The translations under genes were made by a program, and so were the position numbers. 64,000 nt of DNA, from assembly GCA_037893245.1 (NCBI GenBank), contig JBAIAA010000024.1, positions 186,001-250,000 on the forward strand, in the 5' to 3' direction. Origin of the DNA: Crossaster papposus. Taxonomy: Eukaryota > Echinodermata > Asteroidea > Velatida > Solasteridae. The stretch's first letter is position 1, and each line of letters opens with the position of its first letter. The notes beneath the pieces are model-generated. The model searched no databases. It was given only the letters and a program-made list of their open reading frames with translations, and was not told the origin of the DNA. Below are positions 1 to 13,744 of this stretch, piece after piece.

Positions 1-2487
1 CTTTCACGACGTGCTTCATTTCTGAACAAAATAAATACAATTCCTTACAATTGACAGCTAAAGTACCATTCCTTCCTGCGTTCTTCTTACGATTGCATTA
101 AAAGAAAATTAGCTTTGCATTAGCAGTGGTCACAGCTAATCATTTAGTGTCAGCAGGAGAATACCCTTCCCTCTAGGGATTCCACGATATTCATGTTAAG
201 TTGTTTTTATTAAGGGGGGGGGGGGGCTTTTGCACACAGTAAAAGTCCCCCTTAGTTGCCCGATTCCTCACAGCATTTTTTCGCCTTCTTTTTTATCTTC
301 CTGCTGACTCGCTTGTGAAGTCAAGAGATCCAATTTGAATTTTATGGACCAGCCAAAGAGATGCCCATGAATTTTCATGCAGCGACATGAAGTGCTCGTC
401 ACTGGTTTTAGGTGACGCGGCCTGCAGCGTGCCAAGACATTTATTTTCGACCTCTGCGCTGGAATCTTTTTCTCTCTTTTACATTTTTTTTCTTCCGTTT
501 TTTCCCGTATTTCTTCCTAGGGCATTTACTCAACCGGAAGTTCAAACCCTGTCAATTTTTTTTAATCCAAATTTAAGGTTGTTGCAAAAGCTCAAGGCTG
601 TTCTTGTTCATTTCATTCATTCTTTTTGACACCACCTCTGGGGTTGTTTTTTCAGTCAGGGAATATAAATAATCCTTTTGGCTGCCACACTTGTCGGTCC
701 TTCAAGTTGGTTTGGATTTTGTTTAGCGTGATTAAGAAATGTGTCAAGATCTCTTGAACATGTCCTGGAAGTATTTTGGTGCAGTTCCAGGAGTAAGTGT
801 GTTGTTGTGGCTGTAATGACAGCTGAGATAGATCTGTGGTATGAGAGAGAGAGAGAACGCTTTCGCAGGAATGACATTTTCATCCCAAACTTAAGAGGAA
901 ACTAAGACAAAATAAGATCTTTGATGTCGAGAGAACGTACAGTTTTGTTGTATGGGCCTGTGCATTCAATAATTACATGTGGGTATTTATTATTGACACT
1001 AAATTAAGTTAAGGCCTATTGTCTGTGGCTGTAGCCAACTGCAACTTCTTGAACCCCTTGACCCCCGTTTGAATTTCTCACTGCACTGGATTATACACAT
1101 GACTGCACAGCAGCCTTTGTCCTGTAGTTGCACTGCACAATGGACCTGAGCGTGCAGCTGTCACACAGACCATAGCATTGCTGACAACAGCATTCAGAAC
1201 GGATTAGCGACTCCTGATGTCAAGGAGTTAATGCCTATAATGTCTCTTTAATCCCTTTCTGGGAGAGACCTACTTTTAATCCCTTAATCCTCCAGGCTCT
1301 TACAATGGTCTTTAATTCCCTTAATCCTTCACTGACTGGGTCTAGTAATGCTTTATTTAACAGTTGTGTACGGGTACTCTTTTAATGTCACAATTTCTAT
1401 TGGGAACCGGTCAAACAGAGTGGATTATTGTGTATAGTACCAGCTTTAGGTGTGGTCATTTTACTAGATCTAACCAGCAGCAAGTCAGAGGAGCTCGACA
1501 TTAGGGGTCCTTGGTTGTCTTCATTTGTGCAGATAAGTCTCTGTCAAATTTGTTTTCCCTCCCCCAAATGGCATTATATCGGTACTTGTGCCTCATAACT
1601 CTAGCCCCTAGCACCATTTCGCTGTACTGATATCTGATCTGCTTGTTGTTTTCTTGACTTGTTTAGTTGTTATGGTTGTAGACCTGCAGGTATATGTCGG
1701 GCTACACCCTGGTATTACATTGCATCTTATAATAATATTAATTTATACCATAACCACAGACTTGACTCATTTTGTAATTAATTTGGAGAGCTCTCTAGAT
1801 TTCCAGTAAAAGTGGCTGGATTTACGATTCCCACACCCTCCTTTCTTTCTTTATTGTCTTAGAAAATGTACATTATGAAAATTGAGATGCTGTAGAAAGG
1901 GTCATTGTACAAGACATTTTATTTTCATTGAAGGTGGTGGGAGGAGGTGGGGGGGGGGGGTGATTAAGGTCATTGAAACTTGAATTCAAACTTATTCCAA
2001 AATATTTCACGTAAGTTGTCATCTAGCACCTACGTCCATCCTTGAGGAAATTCTTGCAGAGTGACACATTGGATCAACACAAATTGAGAGCATTTTGTGG
2101 TGAAAATTGCTACCGTACTCGGAGTGTTTGTGCAGTGCTCAAGAAATGAAAGTTTAAAAGCTTGAAGAGTGCATAAATGTTTCGCAAGAAAACAACGCTA
2201 TCTCTCGTGGAATTCAAATTTGGAGTTACCCCAGGGGGAAACCTAATCAAACCCTTTGATTCCTGTCTTCCGAAAGGTTTTTGTTGCTAAGTGCTCGTTT
2301 TATCGATGGAGATATATTCCAAGTTGACCGTGACTGTTGAACAGTTTGTCTCTTAAACATTTTAGTTGAAAGTGAAATGCAAGAGTGCTTAGCCATCTTC
2401 TTTTTTTTTAAAACATATTTTAAGATTTTTTTCCCAGGGTTTTAAAATCTTAAAACAAGTTTTGTATTTATTTATTAATTTTTTTAG
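1..2487 (+). other. AGBL4 intron, 5' end outside window
   Basis: No coding exon is recognisable here. The stretch precedes a clear acceptor at 2486-2487 of a gene whose first exons must lie to the left, because the first exon seen starts in mid-protein. It contains a poly(G) run near 215-228, another near 1950-1960, a GA microsatellite near 843-856 and AT-rich sequence. The upstream part of the AGBL4 protein (N-terminal beta-sandwich region) was looked for and not found. Confidence 0.7.
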
Positions 2488-5400
2488 AGAATCTTGAACG
2501 TGATGTTAAGCAGCGAGTGGTGTTTGTAACGGCTCGGGTTCACCCTGGAGAGACGCCGGCGTCTTACGTCTGTCAAGGTCAGTAGTCCTCAATCTTGGAG
2601 TAATTGGCAACATTTTAGAAGGATATCCCAGTTTTTAAATATTGTTGGAATGGATTTGCACATGAAAGTTGTGCTGGCAAAATCTGGCCACTTCTAGTTT
2701 GCAGCTTGTCTGCAGCTTGTCCATTTGGCCTCTTGACCCCCGGTGACCTCCTGACCCCCCAGTGGCCTCCTGACCCCCGTGGCCATTTGTTTATTTTGGC
2801 CACTTACATGTATGCTTCAGGTGAATGCGAAAGCTAAGCAAATTTGATGTTACAAAACATTCGCTGTAAAAACTCGCCAGAGTTAAAATGTGTTCAACTT
2901 TTGTGAATTTGCAGTGCGAAAACTTGCCCCGATGTCACAAATTCACGTTCACATTTGCTTTTGTGCCAAGTATGAACCGTACCTTACCACTTTAAAATCA
3001 GCGCAGCTTTACTCAGTTTTCGTGCTTTTTCTAATTCATTAGGCTTGATAGATTTCTTGTTGAGTCAGCACCCGATAGCCAAGGTTCTACGTGATCACGT
3101 GGTGTTCAAGATTGTGCCAATGCTGAATCCGGATGGAGTTTATCTTGGCAACTACAGGTTGGGATAAAAGGCAGGGGAGATCGAGTGAGATAGATTTGAG
3201 AGGAAGGAAGGGCTGTGGCTTCCAAAAAACAAATGTTAAAATTTGTAGGAAAGTTTGAAATTTGCGACCTTCACTTATAGAGGGCAGGTTGTGATTTATT
3301 TATTGAGGACAGGCCGTTTTTCTCAAACGGGCGATAGCGCTGTTTCTACAATATTTTGATGTACGAGTATGATCAAAAGCCAAATTTATAAAAATTCACT
3401 TAAGTTTACACACACCCACAACTCTTAAAAAAAAAAAAAAGTACAGGTCCTAAGCTACTAAAATAAACAAGATTTTGCTAGTTGGTGCCCCAAAAATAGC
3501 GTTGTTACAGCGCCCTCATTCGACCAGGAAAACGATCTATTACAAATTGTGAATTGAACTGACGCTAAGTTTGATGCTCATGAAACATATCGTGGAGACA
3601 AGCAACAACTGTTCTTTATGTTTACAACAACGACATCCTTTGGGATTGCCCACCTGACTGTTTTTCTCCCCCCCCCCCCCCTCCCCTCGTCCACTCAGGT
3701 GTTCGTTGATGGGTTTTGATCTGAACAGATATTGGCACGACCCATCGCCCTGGGCTCACCCCACGCTACACGCCAACAAACATCTCCTCATGGACATGAA
3801 CGCTAGCAGTGTAAGTTCAACGAACCTTCGGTAGACCTCCGGTAAACTGGAATATCATTGGAGCCCGCCTGGCTTTCCTGGCAACGTGATTGCACTTTAA
3901 AGGCATGTACGATCGACCTTACAGGCATTTTTGTCTGTTTCCAAAACAACAGCTTTAAAGGTTCAAAAAATAATGTTGAAAACCTAGCCTATTGGAGATT
4001 CTGCTCGGTGAATATTAAACTTTTAGAGAAAACAGTCAAAAAAACACGCACGGCCTTTAGATCACAAAACATAAGTTCATCCTTCGCACTCTTTAGTTTA
4101 AACAAAATCATTAAATAGCGACTGATCGTTGGAAATCTCAAGCTAGATGGAATAAAATAATGTTGAAGTACGATCTTTAATGCAAGCTTTTGGATAATAA
4201 TGCAGTAGGTTACAGTTGGATGAATGCAGTTGAGCTTATGTGCATTTAAATAGAGATTTAAAGTGAAATAAAATTGTAAGAACATTTTCGGTTCTGTAAG
4301 ATTTCTTGTGAAATAACTTTCATTATAAAATCTAAATAAATTCTAGCTAAGGATTTGTGCCATAGGAAAGCGTTAAGTGGTTGGTTATGCATGCTGATTT
4401 CTTGTGCACACCCATACAGAAGATAGACGTAGATTTCTACATGGACATTCACGCCCACTCTACTCTGATGAACGGTTTTATGTACGGTAATGTCTACGAC
4501 GACCTGGTGCGTTACGAGAAACAAGCAGTGTTCCCCAGACTGATGTGTGCTAACGCGGAAGATTTCTCAATGGTGAGTAAAAAAAACACCAAAACAGCCG
4601 AGTCCAAAATGGAAATTCTGCGGCTACAACTCTGTTACCATCCATAATACAGTAGTTGCATTAACAGAGGTAGATGTATGAGTCAAACTGAATCCATTAG
4701 TTAAGTCTACGGTTTAGGTTCTTTCTATCGGTTGAACAAAGTCGTAGTTCAAGTTATAGTACACCATCTGTCCAAACTTTTTTCGTTTTAACCAGTTAGC
4801 GCCGGATGACGTATATAAACGCAAAAATTTCCCCAAATTCAAAACGGATGACGCATAAACACGCCAAGTTTAAGTTCGCAAATGTATGTCAGCAGTGCGC
4901 AAGGCCGGAAATGAGTGGGTGTGCTTCCTGGCACTATCAGCCTGAACCCGCTTCAGATCGAGTTTCGTTAAAAATAATCCCGCCCGTCGGCTCGGCAATG
5001 TTAAAATAATCCCGGCGCGAACTGGTTAAGCAGCAAAGATATAAAAATCAAAAAAATGGTGCTTGACAACTAACCTGACAAAGTTTTAGCTCTGTGAATG
5101 CTGGATATATTCCGAGAAAAATAAACTCGAAGATTTTAATTTTGAACAGCCTACTGCTAGAAATCTCCAGAAATGCATTATTTGGACTTCTCTGAGCATG
5201 TCGGAAGGAATAATTTCATTATTCATTAGTCATTAATATCTTTGCATAAAGCTTTTGAGCAATAATTTTGTTGGTTACTTTTGAGACAATTGCAAAGATA
5301 TAATATCCCTTTAATGTCACTTTAACGTCGCCAATACCCATGGCTGTAAAGATTCACAGTACTTTTCAGTAGCAACTCTGAAACTTTGTTTCACGAACAA

Positions 5401-8400
5401 ACTTATTTTCAACCAAAGCGGGATGGTAATATTTTGTAAAAGAATTTCCAAAACTTTTACATTTGTATTGCTGTACCCAAAATACTTTACTTTTTTTTAA
5501 ATTGAGCCAATTTCCTCCTCTTTATCAATTGCCAACCTTGCCAACTCGCCATAAAAAACCAAACATCTTAACCCTGAAGTCCCCCCCCCCCCATTTTATC
5601 CCCTTTGACATTCCAAGAACCTTGAAGAGAAGATTTACTTTGCCCACTCCTGAAAGTACATTCAAATGGCTTCTTTCCTCCACAAAAAAGTCCTTGCGTT
5701 GTTTTTTTGGTTATATTTAGTATTGCTTATGGCACGTCTTGATATATTAGATTATAGTTGGGTGCTAAGGGCATTTAAAGTACCTTGACGTACAATGTAT
5801 ATGTAATCCCCACAATATGGCCTTCTGTTTCCAGTTGTTCGTTTTCTTACGCACGGATTCAGTCCCGTTTTTTTTCTTTCCTCTGTTCCACAATGGAGAG
5901 AGGAAGGCAATTATCTCGAGGATTTCTCGCCGATGTCAAAGAAAAATCCTCGGGAACGTTGCGTTAATCCTCTGCGTGTGTTTGTCGGAAGCACAGGTAT
6001 CATAACGATCTGTTGATTTTCGGAAAGGAAGGAAAATGCAATCCGTTGAGTAATTGACCTATGAAGTGACAAGATTATTGGGAATTGTTGTTAATAAAAG
6101 CACGGCCTTGAATTAAAGTGTGGGTCAATACAAGGATGTTAGTGAATTTCTTTATTGGTTGTATTTGTGAAGGGATGCTGTCCGAAACAAGCATAAATTC
6201 TTGCAGGACCCGCGTCGTGTATTGGTCAAGATGAAATGTACAACATTACCGCAGAAAATTCTCAAGCATGTTGCGCGACGTCGTTGTGCAGCTTTGCTTG
6301 TTGTTTTGTTTGCTTTTTAGTTAACTGAGAAGTTCCAGGATGTTAAATTTGGCACAAGAACGCTAAGCACTTATAGAGCCACTGTTCACGACGCGGCTAA
6401 CAATTTATTTTTTAAACTACATGATCAGCGCCCAATTTTTATAGAGATATCAAAACTGTTCTGAATTTTGCTTAGAAAAGGAAACGGGATTCGTATATTC
6501 ATGAACATTGGGTGCATTTTTTTATTTTTTTATATATATTTTTTATTTGAGGGAGTTGTCAGTGTATTTTGACAAGGTATTTTGTGAGCGTCGTGTTCAG
6601 ATAATGTTAATTTGTATTTAGTAATTGTCCGTATTTTTTGTAAATTGAAAATTAACTTGGTGATTAATTGAGTTTAATAAGATGCGTAAGGATCTATTTT
6701 AGTTTCTACATTGATGACGGCTAAGTACAAGCAGACCAATACTAAGACCAGATTTCTATGTTGTGAGCAAACATCAATGAACATTTATCAAACCTCAAGT
6801 AGACCATTAATCTCAATGTAGGAGGAATAATGCAATGAAAGACATTATGAATGTGGACTAGGAAATAAATTGTCTGGAATTCAGCTAAATTGATTGAAAA
6901 AAATGATGGAAAATGCTATTATTCATTGGACTGGCTGCTGGTTGCAAAAGATAAATAGACAAATCCCACTGATCAAACTGTTAAACATCTGTAAAACTTT
7001 AGCTCGTTTGTTATTGGGATAAAAGGATGATTTACATGTGCATAAAGTTAAAGGCAGTAAATGTTTTGAAAATAGTCGCATTTGTTGGCATTCATGGTTG
7101 TATCCGATGATTTATCAAAGTAAAAAATAAATGGATGCAATGTCAATTTTCTTTAAAGTAAGCCCTTTTTTTTCTTCTAATACTTGTCTATTTCCTAAGC
7201 AGTTTAACTTGCTTTTGTAGTTCAAATTGTCTACCTACCAAGGCCGTTATCCTTGTTCTAAGAAACAAACTAAAATTCTGAGATGTGAACAACCATCACG
7301 TTAGCTTTTCCAGCAAACTTGCTTACACTTAAAACAAAGAACATTTTCTTGGCTAATGAAACTTGGGTATTAACTTTACATTCATCATGAGTCATTTATG
7401 CAAACTCGGGGAAAGAAGAAAGAAAAGATACCGATCGAAAAGACTGAATTTCTCTTTAGCTGGGATTCACGAGTTAAGACTATGTTGCTGTCAGGTGTAA
7501 CAGATTTAGGAATTAGTCAGGCGTCATTCAAGCTGACAATTCATCAACCTGGCGAAGGATTTGGCGCCGGCCAAAACCTATCGTAGTAAAACCTCCGAAA
7601 AAGAAACGAAGAGAGAGGAACGTAACCTTGACGGAGATGAATTCAGTGTTTTTAAGCAGGAGTTATAGGATGAGTCAGAGTACATTCCGATAGTCCGTAA
7701 TCGGTCTGGTCCCCCCCCCCCCCCTCCCAAGAGAACCAAAACCCAAAAGGTCTTCAGGATATACAGTGGGAGACGGTATAGAGGGAGACGGGAGACTAGC
7801 TCACACTCTATCACCTGAAGACACGTGGGGTTAGCGTAATGTAGTTCCGTCCAGTTCCCACCCCTATTCCCCCTTGTTTTTGCTGACGAATTGGCCGATA
7901 CGTCACAAGCGATGACTGTACATTGCATGTGTTTATATGGATGAGTCTATGCGATGCATTGAGTGGAGTGTTATGGAGGACAGGCCAGGGGATGCACAAA
8001 CAATGATTCATTCCATTCACATTTACAGTCACCTGTTGATGCTGAGTTTAGTTTTCCTTTTTTTCTTGGTTTTTTACCTTTTTTTGTGTGGGTGAGTCAG
8101 ATTTTTGGATTATATCTTGAGAGACTTTTTGATGGGCTTTGTACGATCAACAGGTTTTGAAACTTTGTGCCCCAAAGCTAGACTAGAGATGGTTGTTCAA
8201 GGAACAAACATGTTTTTTTCGCATTTTTTCATAATTTTTTATTTTCATTTCATAAAATTTCATTTCATTTCATCAATATTTCTCCCCCTCAACTTATTCG
8301 AAGCATGAAGCTGATAATGTACATCAATTATAAAGTGATATCAGCAAACTTGGCCAAATAAATCAACTTCTTTATTTTTAATATTTTTCAATGGGCCGCA

Positions 8401-11400
8401 AGAGGGCGCTGTAACATTTTATGTCTTTGGTAATTTTTGTAAAGTACAACTTAGCCAGAGACTTAACATCATTGAAAGTAAGTTTACATCAGTTTCCACT
8501 TTTAAATTATAAGGCACTTCCGGTTTAGAAGGGTACGAATTTTACGCACACACGATAAATTGAAGATCCTATATTATTCTGTCAATTCCCACAAGCTTTA
8601 AGTTTCAATCTTTCACAATTGATTAAGTATTAATTTTCAGAGTAAATTAGTTATTCTTTAATTGTTGGGGTTTTTTTTCTCGGCATCCATAATTGTAAAA
8701 CTTCGAACAGGTCAGTTAAACGATATTTACTATAAAATACAACCCCCCAAATCCAGCCATTCCTGATAATTCAAGCAATTACCGATTGTGTATCCTACCT
8801 TTAAAATCTACGTCCATGAACAAGAAATTGTTACTCTCAATGATACTTGAATGGCCAAGTTCCGAGGTAACAGGAACACTTGGAATCCAACATTTCTAGA
8901 ATGTCTTAAGATTGCCCAGTTGGGGTTTTGCCACTGACGTTGCACACATGCACAAGACTCAATTTAGGCCTAGGACGTTTTTCCAGAGCAGAATATTCTT
9001 GTTGGCAGACAGGTGGTGAGGGCGCTGTTGCAGTTTTACAGTGCACTTCAAGTAAATTAATTGGTTTCAGATAAAAATGTGGCGACCACTCTATCTTTTT
9101 TTACAATGCTTCAAATTCGCAAGCGTTGGGAAATGAACAACCAGCCTTTTATTAGGAGGGGATATAAATGTATTAAACATAAACCTTGTTGAAATTTACT
9201 ATCTTTGTGATTATAATTATTATTACAAACCTATTTTCCGGTTAGAAAATTATAAATTTATGTAAATTTCTAAGTCTTAAGTTAAATTTTGTTTTTATTA
9301 GACTGACAACTGTTAAGAATTTGTCTTATTAGTACAAAAAACAAAACGTTTTTATATGTATATTTTACCCTTTATAAAAATAATTTCAGTACGGAAATCT
9401 CTCCGAGTCCTTTGCATTTTTTGCTCTTGGGAAATTGAATGTGGTTATGTGAAGAGCATGCATTACCCAATTAGGACTAAAAGCCTTCTACGTTAGCATA
9501 CTCAGTTCTATTATGTCAAATTGAGGAGTCTAATCAGGTAGCATGCATCAGGAAAGCTGTCGGTTCTACCACACTCGGGAAACAACTCGGAAAAAAATAG
9601 AAGTAAAACAAAAAACAGTGCAGGAATTCCCTCTAGCTTTTTTCCTTATGTGTTAAATTGCTGTTGGGACAGGTTTTTGGAAGGGGAAGGGGGGGGGGGG
9701 GGGGGGAGAGAGAGGAGTGTTGCTGTTCATTCACCTCTGAATTTAAGATTTTCTAGATGTGCAGGGATTGTCTACAGTTGATTAAGACTAAGAGAGGAGG
9801 GATTGCTATATGATGGATTTGAACCATTAGTTTGTATTTATCATGTTTTTGAGGGTAGGTCTTCTGACTTGATTTTAGTTGTTTAGGAAATGGAGAATTT
9901 GTGATTAACGACCCGCAGATTGATTTGTGATGGAGATTTTATTGATTTGTTATTTAAGGAAATCTGATATTTGTTGTGGAAAAGCTAGTTTTTAGGAGTG
10001 TTGCCCATCTCGGTAGCTATGTTGTGCAACTTTAAAAGAAGTAAAATGGGCAACACTGGACAAAATTGACCCTAATAATTGTCCTACCTTTATTCTGATT
10101 TTGTCCTCTGAAGTCCTACTTTTATCATTTATTTTTTATCCTACTTATACTTGTTTTACCTGGGTCTGCTTAAAAGCCTGGGAAACCCCCTAATATTAAA
10201 ACAAAAGATGCCAAGTTAAATGTCACCCAAACTATTCCATAATCCAAACGATTTAAATTTCCATCTCCTATTATTTCTCAAACAGATGAACACGTCATTC
10301 AACCGCGACGCAATGAAGGCAGGTACGGGACGTCGGTTTCTAGGTGGTATCTTGGACGAGAACTCAATGTGTTATACATTAGAGGTCTCGTTCTTCTGTT
10401 ACGCAACCAACGGAGGCAACACACTGGTACCCTATGATGAGGAGGGTTGTATCCTTGACAATCGGGCCAAACATTCAGAATGCTGGCAAATCTCCCTCCC
10501 TCCCCATTACAGGCATCTGGTTAATCTACTCGAGGCACCCACATCCAAATCTTTTCAAACAAAGGGCTCCTTAATCAGTTTTAACTCAGACATGCGCCTT
10601 GGGCGTAACCTAGCCAAGACGTTTATGGACTACTACAAGCTGACATCACTCATCCAGCCTAAGCCCACCGTACTGCCACTCAATCACACACAGGTGCTGT
10701 TCGGGTCTGGGGTGTTAGTCATTTGTAATTTGTGAGGGGGTCCTGACAAAATAATACAGAACTGGGCAGAGGTTGAAATGAGGGTTTGCAGGTATCGGGA
10801 AAAGAGGATAAAATTCTCTTACAAGGCTGTTAGTTGCGCTTGAATCGGACATCCGGTTAAGAAGTTATGACTGTTAAAGTAAACATTAATCAACATGTCA
10901 CAAAAACATAATATTGAGAAAAAGACAAGTTGAAGTTTTGTACGCGATATGGATACGTGTCAATTGTATTTCTACTTTTATTCCACTACTTTCATACCTT
11001 GTACTGTAGTTCGACAAATATCAATAAATCTCAATTCATTATTTTGCAGTTTTCTTCACTGTGACCTGTGACCTGTGACCAGTTCCATATGATTTTGCCA
11101 GAACGCCTAACATTTTTGTGAATTTTGCTTTCAATCCAAAAAGTATCAGAAATAGATTCACTGGATTAAAAAAAAGGAATAAATCAATAAAAAATTCACG
11201 TAGTCCTAAAACCATTTTGATTGTTCCTAAATTAATTTGGTAAAAACACATCTTTAAAGGTTTAAAATAATTCCCCAATTGTTCCTTAAAATTTGATATA
11301 TTATATTTTTTTTTGTAAATTGATCCAAGATTATGCCAGAATAAAGAGAGAAAAAAACCTAGTATAAAAATGAACCCTAAATATTATATACAGTTCATTA

Positions 11401-13744
11401 ATATTTCATTGTTAATTGCGGCAGTAAAGGTTTTCTCTTTTTTCTTCTTCTTGGTTTTTCTTGGTTAACTTGACTAAATTATAAAAGTACCAGGTGTTGC
11501 CCCAAGTGATAATTTCTTAGACACGAGCCGCAACCAAACACTGTCTTGTTTTTGAAGTCTGAACCGCACTGGCATCAAAGATGAATGTCGGTGAGATTGC
11601 AGTCCCTTGGCGAAGGACTTGGCCAGTTAGAGCTCTACGATCCAAATCTTCGGCTAGTCTTTGTGAAGCAATACAAATGTCCTGACTAACAGATTAGGGG
11701 GAGAAGACCGTTAACAATTGTCCGGGGGGTGGGAGGGGGGGGGGGGGGGGGAGTAGGAAAGGAAAGGGTGGGGGGAGTTGGTCATTGTAGAGTCGTTCAA
11801 CTTGGGCCAAAATCTTTAGGTTTTTGTTTAGGGATGGATGTTTTTTATATGAAAATGTGATTTCCTCTTCTGGACATCTTGTGTAAGACATTAAATGTTG
11901 GGGGGGGGGGGATTTTTTTTTGTTCGTTTGACGTTTGCTCAAGGGAGATTGGACAGAATGAGTATTTATAAAGGTCATAATTGTCTTGCATGATTATCCG
12001 TGTTAGTTTTTTTTTGTGAGGGAGGAGGGGAGGGGAGGGGGACCTAATCCGAAATTTCGTAGGTTGACCTGGGTGGGATTCGAACTCTTGTCTCAAAGAG
12101 AGAAAGACAGGAATGGACAAGTATACCAACCCAATTTCCCGATGCAAACGCTAACGTTAAAAACATACCAAAAAACACCGTTTAAGTTACTTTTTATAAG
12201 ATGCAATTGTTATCAAGGAGATGTAAAAATGTTTGATTGTGTTTCGTCGTACGCCACCAAAAAGCGAAACCCAATATAAATAATGTACATAGATTTACAT
12301 ATTTAGTTCTTAGTTGCTTATTGCTTATATTAAGAAAAGAGGATCAAATAAGGAGACATTTTGTTCAGAGTTCATCGACCACTAGGACTTTGTTACGCAG
12401 TGCCTCTGGGATATTAATTCCACACATTCGTAATGTGCAACTGGTTTCTGGCCACTAATGAACCACATGCGACGCGAAATGTTCAATCAAAACGAGGCAA
12501 ACTCAAGATGCAAAACCACCTGATGCTTTTAGCATTGAGTCAGTTAGTCAGGGGAGAGATCCGTGGGGAAGGGAGGTAAGGGAGGTAAGGATGGGAACGG
12601 CGTTGCAATAAGTGCATCAATGGTGGTTTGATGGGTGGGCAGGATTACACTGTTGGGGGGGGGGGGGGGGGTGTTAATGGGGATGGAATAATTTCATCTG
12701 TTGCTCTAGGGTCGGAATTGAAGAAACCATGTCCCGTTTTATATTATCAAGATTCACAGAAAAAAAAGTTGTAGATTCGAAGAATGCCTCGATAGATGCC
12801 ATTAATTTAAGCCCAGAGTTTAAAATTGTTTTTAATTCCCTTATCTGGTTTTGATTTTGAAAATTAAATACATGTATTCAAAAGCAACCATTGAAAAAAT
12901 TAACTCTTCCATTATTTGGTAACACAGGTTTCCATCATCAGAAACCAAACCACTGAATTATTATGAAATATCTTACAGAACTGTAAGTGAATAACAGTCT
13001 TAAACATCCTGTGAAATCACGGCACCTGTGTGCTGTGGTTGTCAAGAAAAGTGGAATTTTATCAATTTCCAACGATTGCCGGCCGGCAATTGTGGGAGTT
13101 TCTCCCTAATATTTCTTTTTAGAAGGATTTTTAACTCCTTGTAAACCAAACAGCCCTGTTCCTGATTCATGAGATTTTTGTCTACATTTGTTATTCAGTG
13201 AATGTTAGGCAGCTGTTTTTTGGATGTGATAGGTTGTTTCTACGGTACTATTTCACACTACATTTAGACCCAGCCTCGGGTCCTATATAGCGGCCATTGA
13301 CCCAAGTTGCTGCATTTTTTTAACCAACATTCACAAACGATCTCAAAAGTCTTTGGGTTTTTATTCTGGGCATTATAGGGATACTGGGGCTTCATGTTGC
13401 ACACAAGGGAAATCATATTTTTCATTTTTCATTTTTTTTTTTTGGTTCAATATCCGTTTTGGAGAAGTAGGGCTGTTAACGGTGACCAGTCCCAATAACT
13501 ATAACTGAAAAGTATAACTTTGCAATCCTAACTTTCCTACAGTTATTATTTTTTCTTTCTATTACAGAGACGGAAAGGGTCATCCAAAGGTCGTAGGTCA
13601 GAGGGCAGGCCACACTCGGAATCGCACCAGTACCCATCACTGAGGTCGGATGTGGGGTACGACAACCACAGCCTGAGCGCCCAGAGTATGAACAGCATGG
13701 CGGTGCAGTTCAAGTTACAGCACAGGGATATACACAGGAGGTAG
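2488..13744 (+). CDS. AGBL4: Cytosolic carboxypeptidase 6 (AGBL4/CCP6), C-terminal seven exons
   Basis: M14-family metallocarboxypeptidase that, in known orthologues, trims glutamates from polyglutamylated tubulin and other proteins. Exons: 2488-2577, 3043-3157, 3699-3810, 4420-4572, 10286-10448, 10590-10693, 13568-13744 (TAG at 13742-13744). All joins keep frame with GT-AG sites. The zinc motif H-x2-E is in RVHPGETPAS (exon 1 here), followed by MLNPDGVYLGNYR, MGFDLNRYW, the third zinc ligand in YMDIHAHST, and the catalytic Glu in CYTLEVSF. The stretch EDFS, then NTSFNRDAMKAGTGRRFLGG, is specific to CCP6 rather than CCP5 or CCP2/3. The tail is Arg/Ser/His-rich (RRKGSSKGRRSEGRPHSES) and not recognised. 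The gene is partial: the N-terminal domain lies outside the window. It converges with POLR1A. Confidence 0.95.
4788..5029 (+). mobile_element. TTAA-flanked MITE, copy 1 (242 bp)
   Basis: A 242-bp element counted from TTAA to TTAA. The ends are inverted repeats beginning TTAACCAGTT.GCGCCGG and closing CCGGCGCGAACTGGTTAA (one mismatch in this copy). Inside, two related sub-repeats carry GGATGACGTATATAAACGC and GGATGACGCATAAACACGCC. It has no transposase. The TTAA target duplication suggests mobilisation by a piggyBac-type transposase, which is inference. It sits in an AGBL4 intron. Confidence 0.85.
8679..8804 (-). mobile_element. Truncated copy of the AGGTAG-ended MITE
   Basis: About 125 bp match the end half of the element at 53015-53402: the CGGCATCCAT block, the AGTTAAACGATATTTACT block, and a terminal TGTATCCTACCTTTAA. 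The other half is missing, so this is a fragment with one terminal repeat. Confidence 0.65.
10449..10589 (+). other. Short in-frame AGBL4 intron (possible exitron)
   Basis: This 141-nt interval is bounded by GT (GGGTT|GTATCC) and AG (AACTCAG|ACATG). It is a multiple of three and has no stop in the coding frame, so the open frame runs uninterrupted from the catalytic exon into the next one. Splicing it out gives EEGYMRLGRN, which matches the conserved EEAYMKLGRN of CCP6; retaining it would insert 47 unrelated residues. I therefore call it an intron, probably removed in the main transcript. Confidence 0.75.
10694..13567 (+). other. Last AGBL4 intron
   Basis: Non-coding sequence between the last catalytic-domain exon and the 3'-terminal exon. 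It contains poly(G) runs near 11739-11751, 11900-11910 and 12655-12671, and a short direct repeat of GTGACCT units near 11060. A tRNA-box-B-like piece reads on the minus strand near 12065-12085. No further exon was seen. Confidence 0.65.

Larger units (their letters stand above)
4573..10285 (+). other. Large AGBL4 intron
   Basis: This 5.7-kb intron lies between the exon with the third zinc ligand and the exon with the catalytic glutamate. It holds a 242-bp MITE near its left end and a truncated copy of another MITE family (8679-8804). Poly(C) runs sit near 5580-5592 and 7710-7724, and a G-run near 9690. Two GAGGGCGCT motifs are at 8402-8410 and 9018-9026. No additional exon was recognised; the short open frames have no family resemblance. 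Confidence 0.75.

Noticed and set aside
4806-5009. A 67-codon open frame (MTYINA...) recurring in all four full-length 242-bp MITEs
   Set aside because: The frame is open in every copy, but differences between copies are mostly amino-acid changing (K/Q, A/G, C/R, S/R, W/Q, P/H). That is what neutral drift of a young repeat gives, not protein constraint. It also resembles no transposase.
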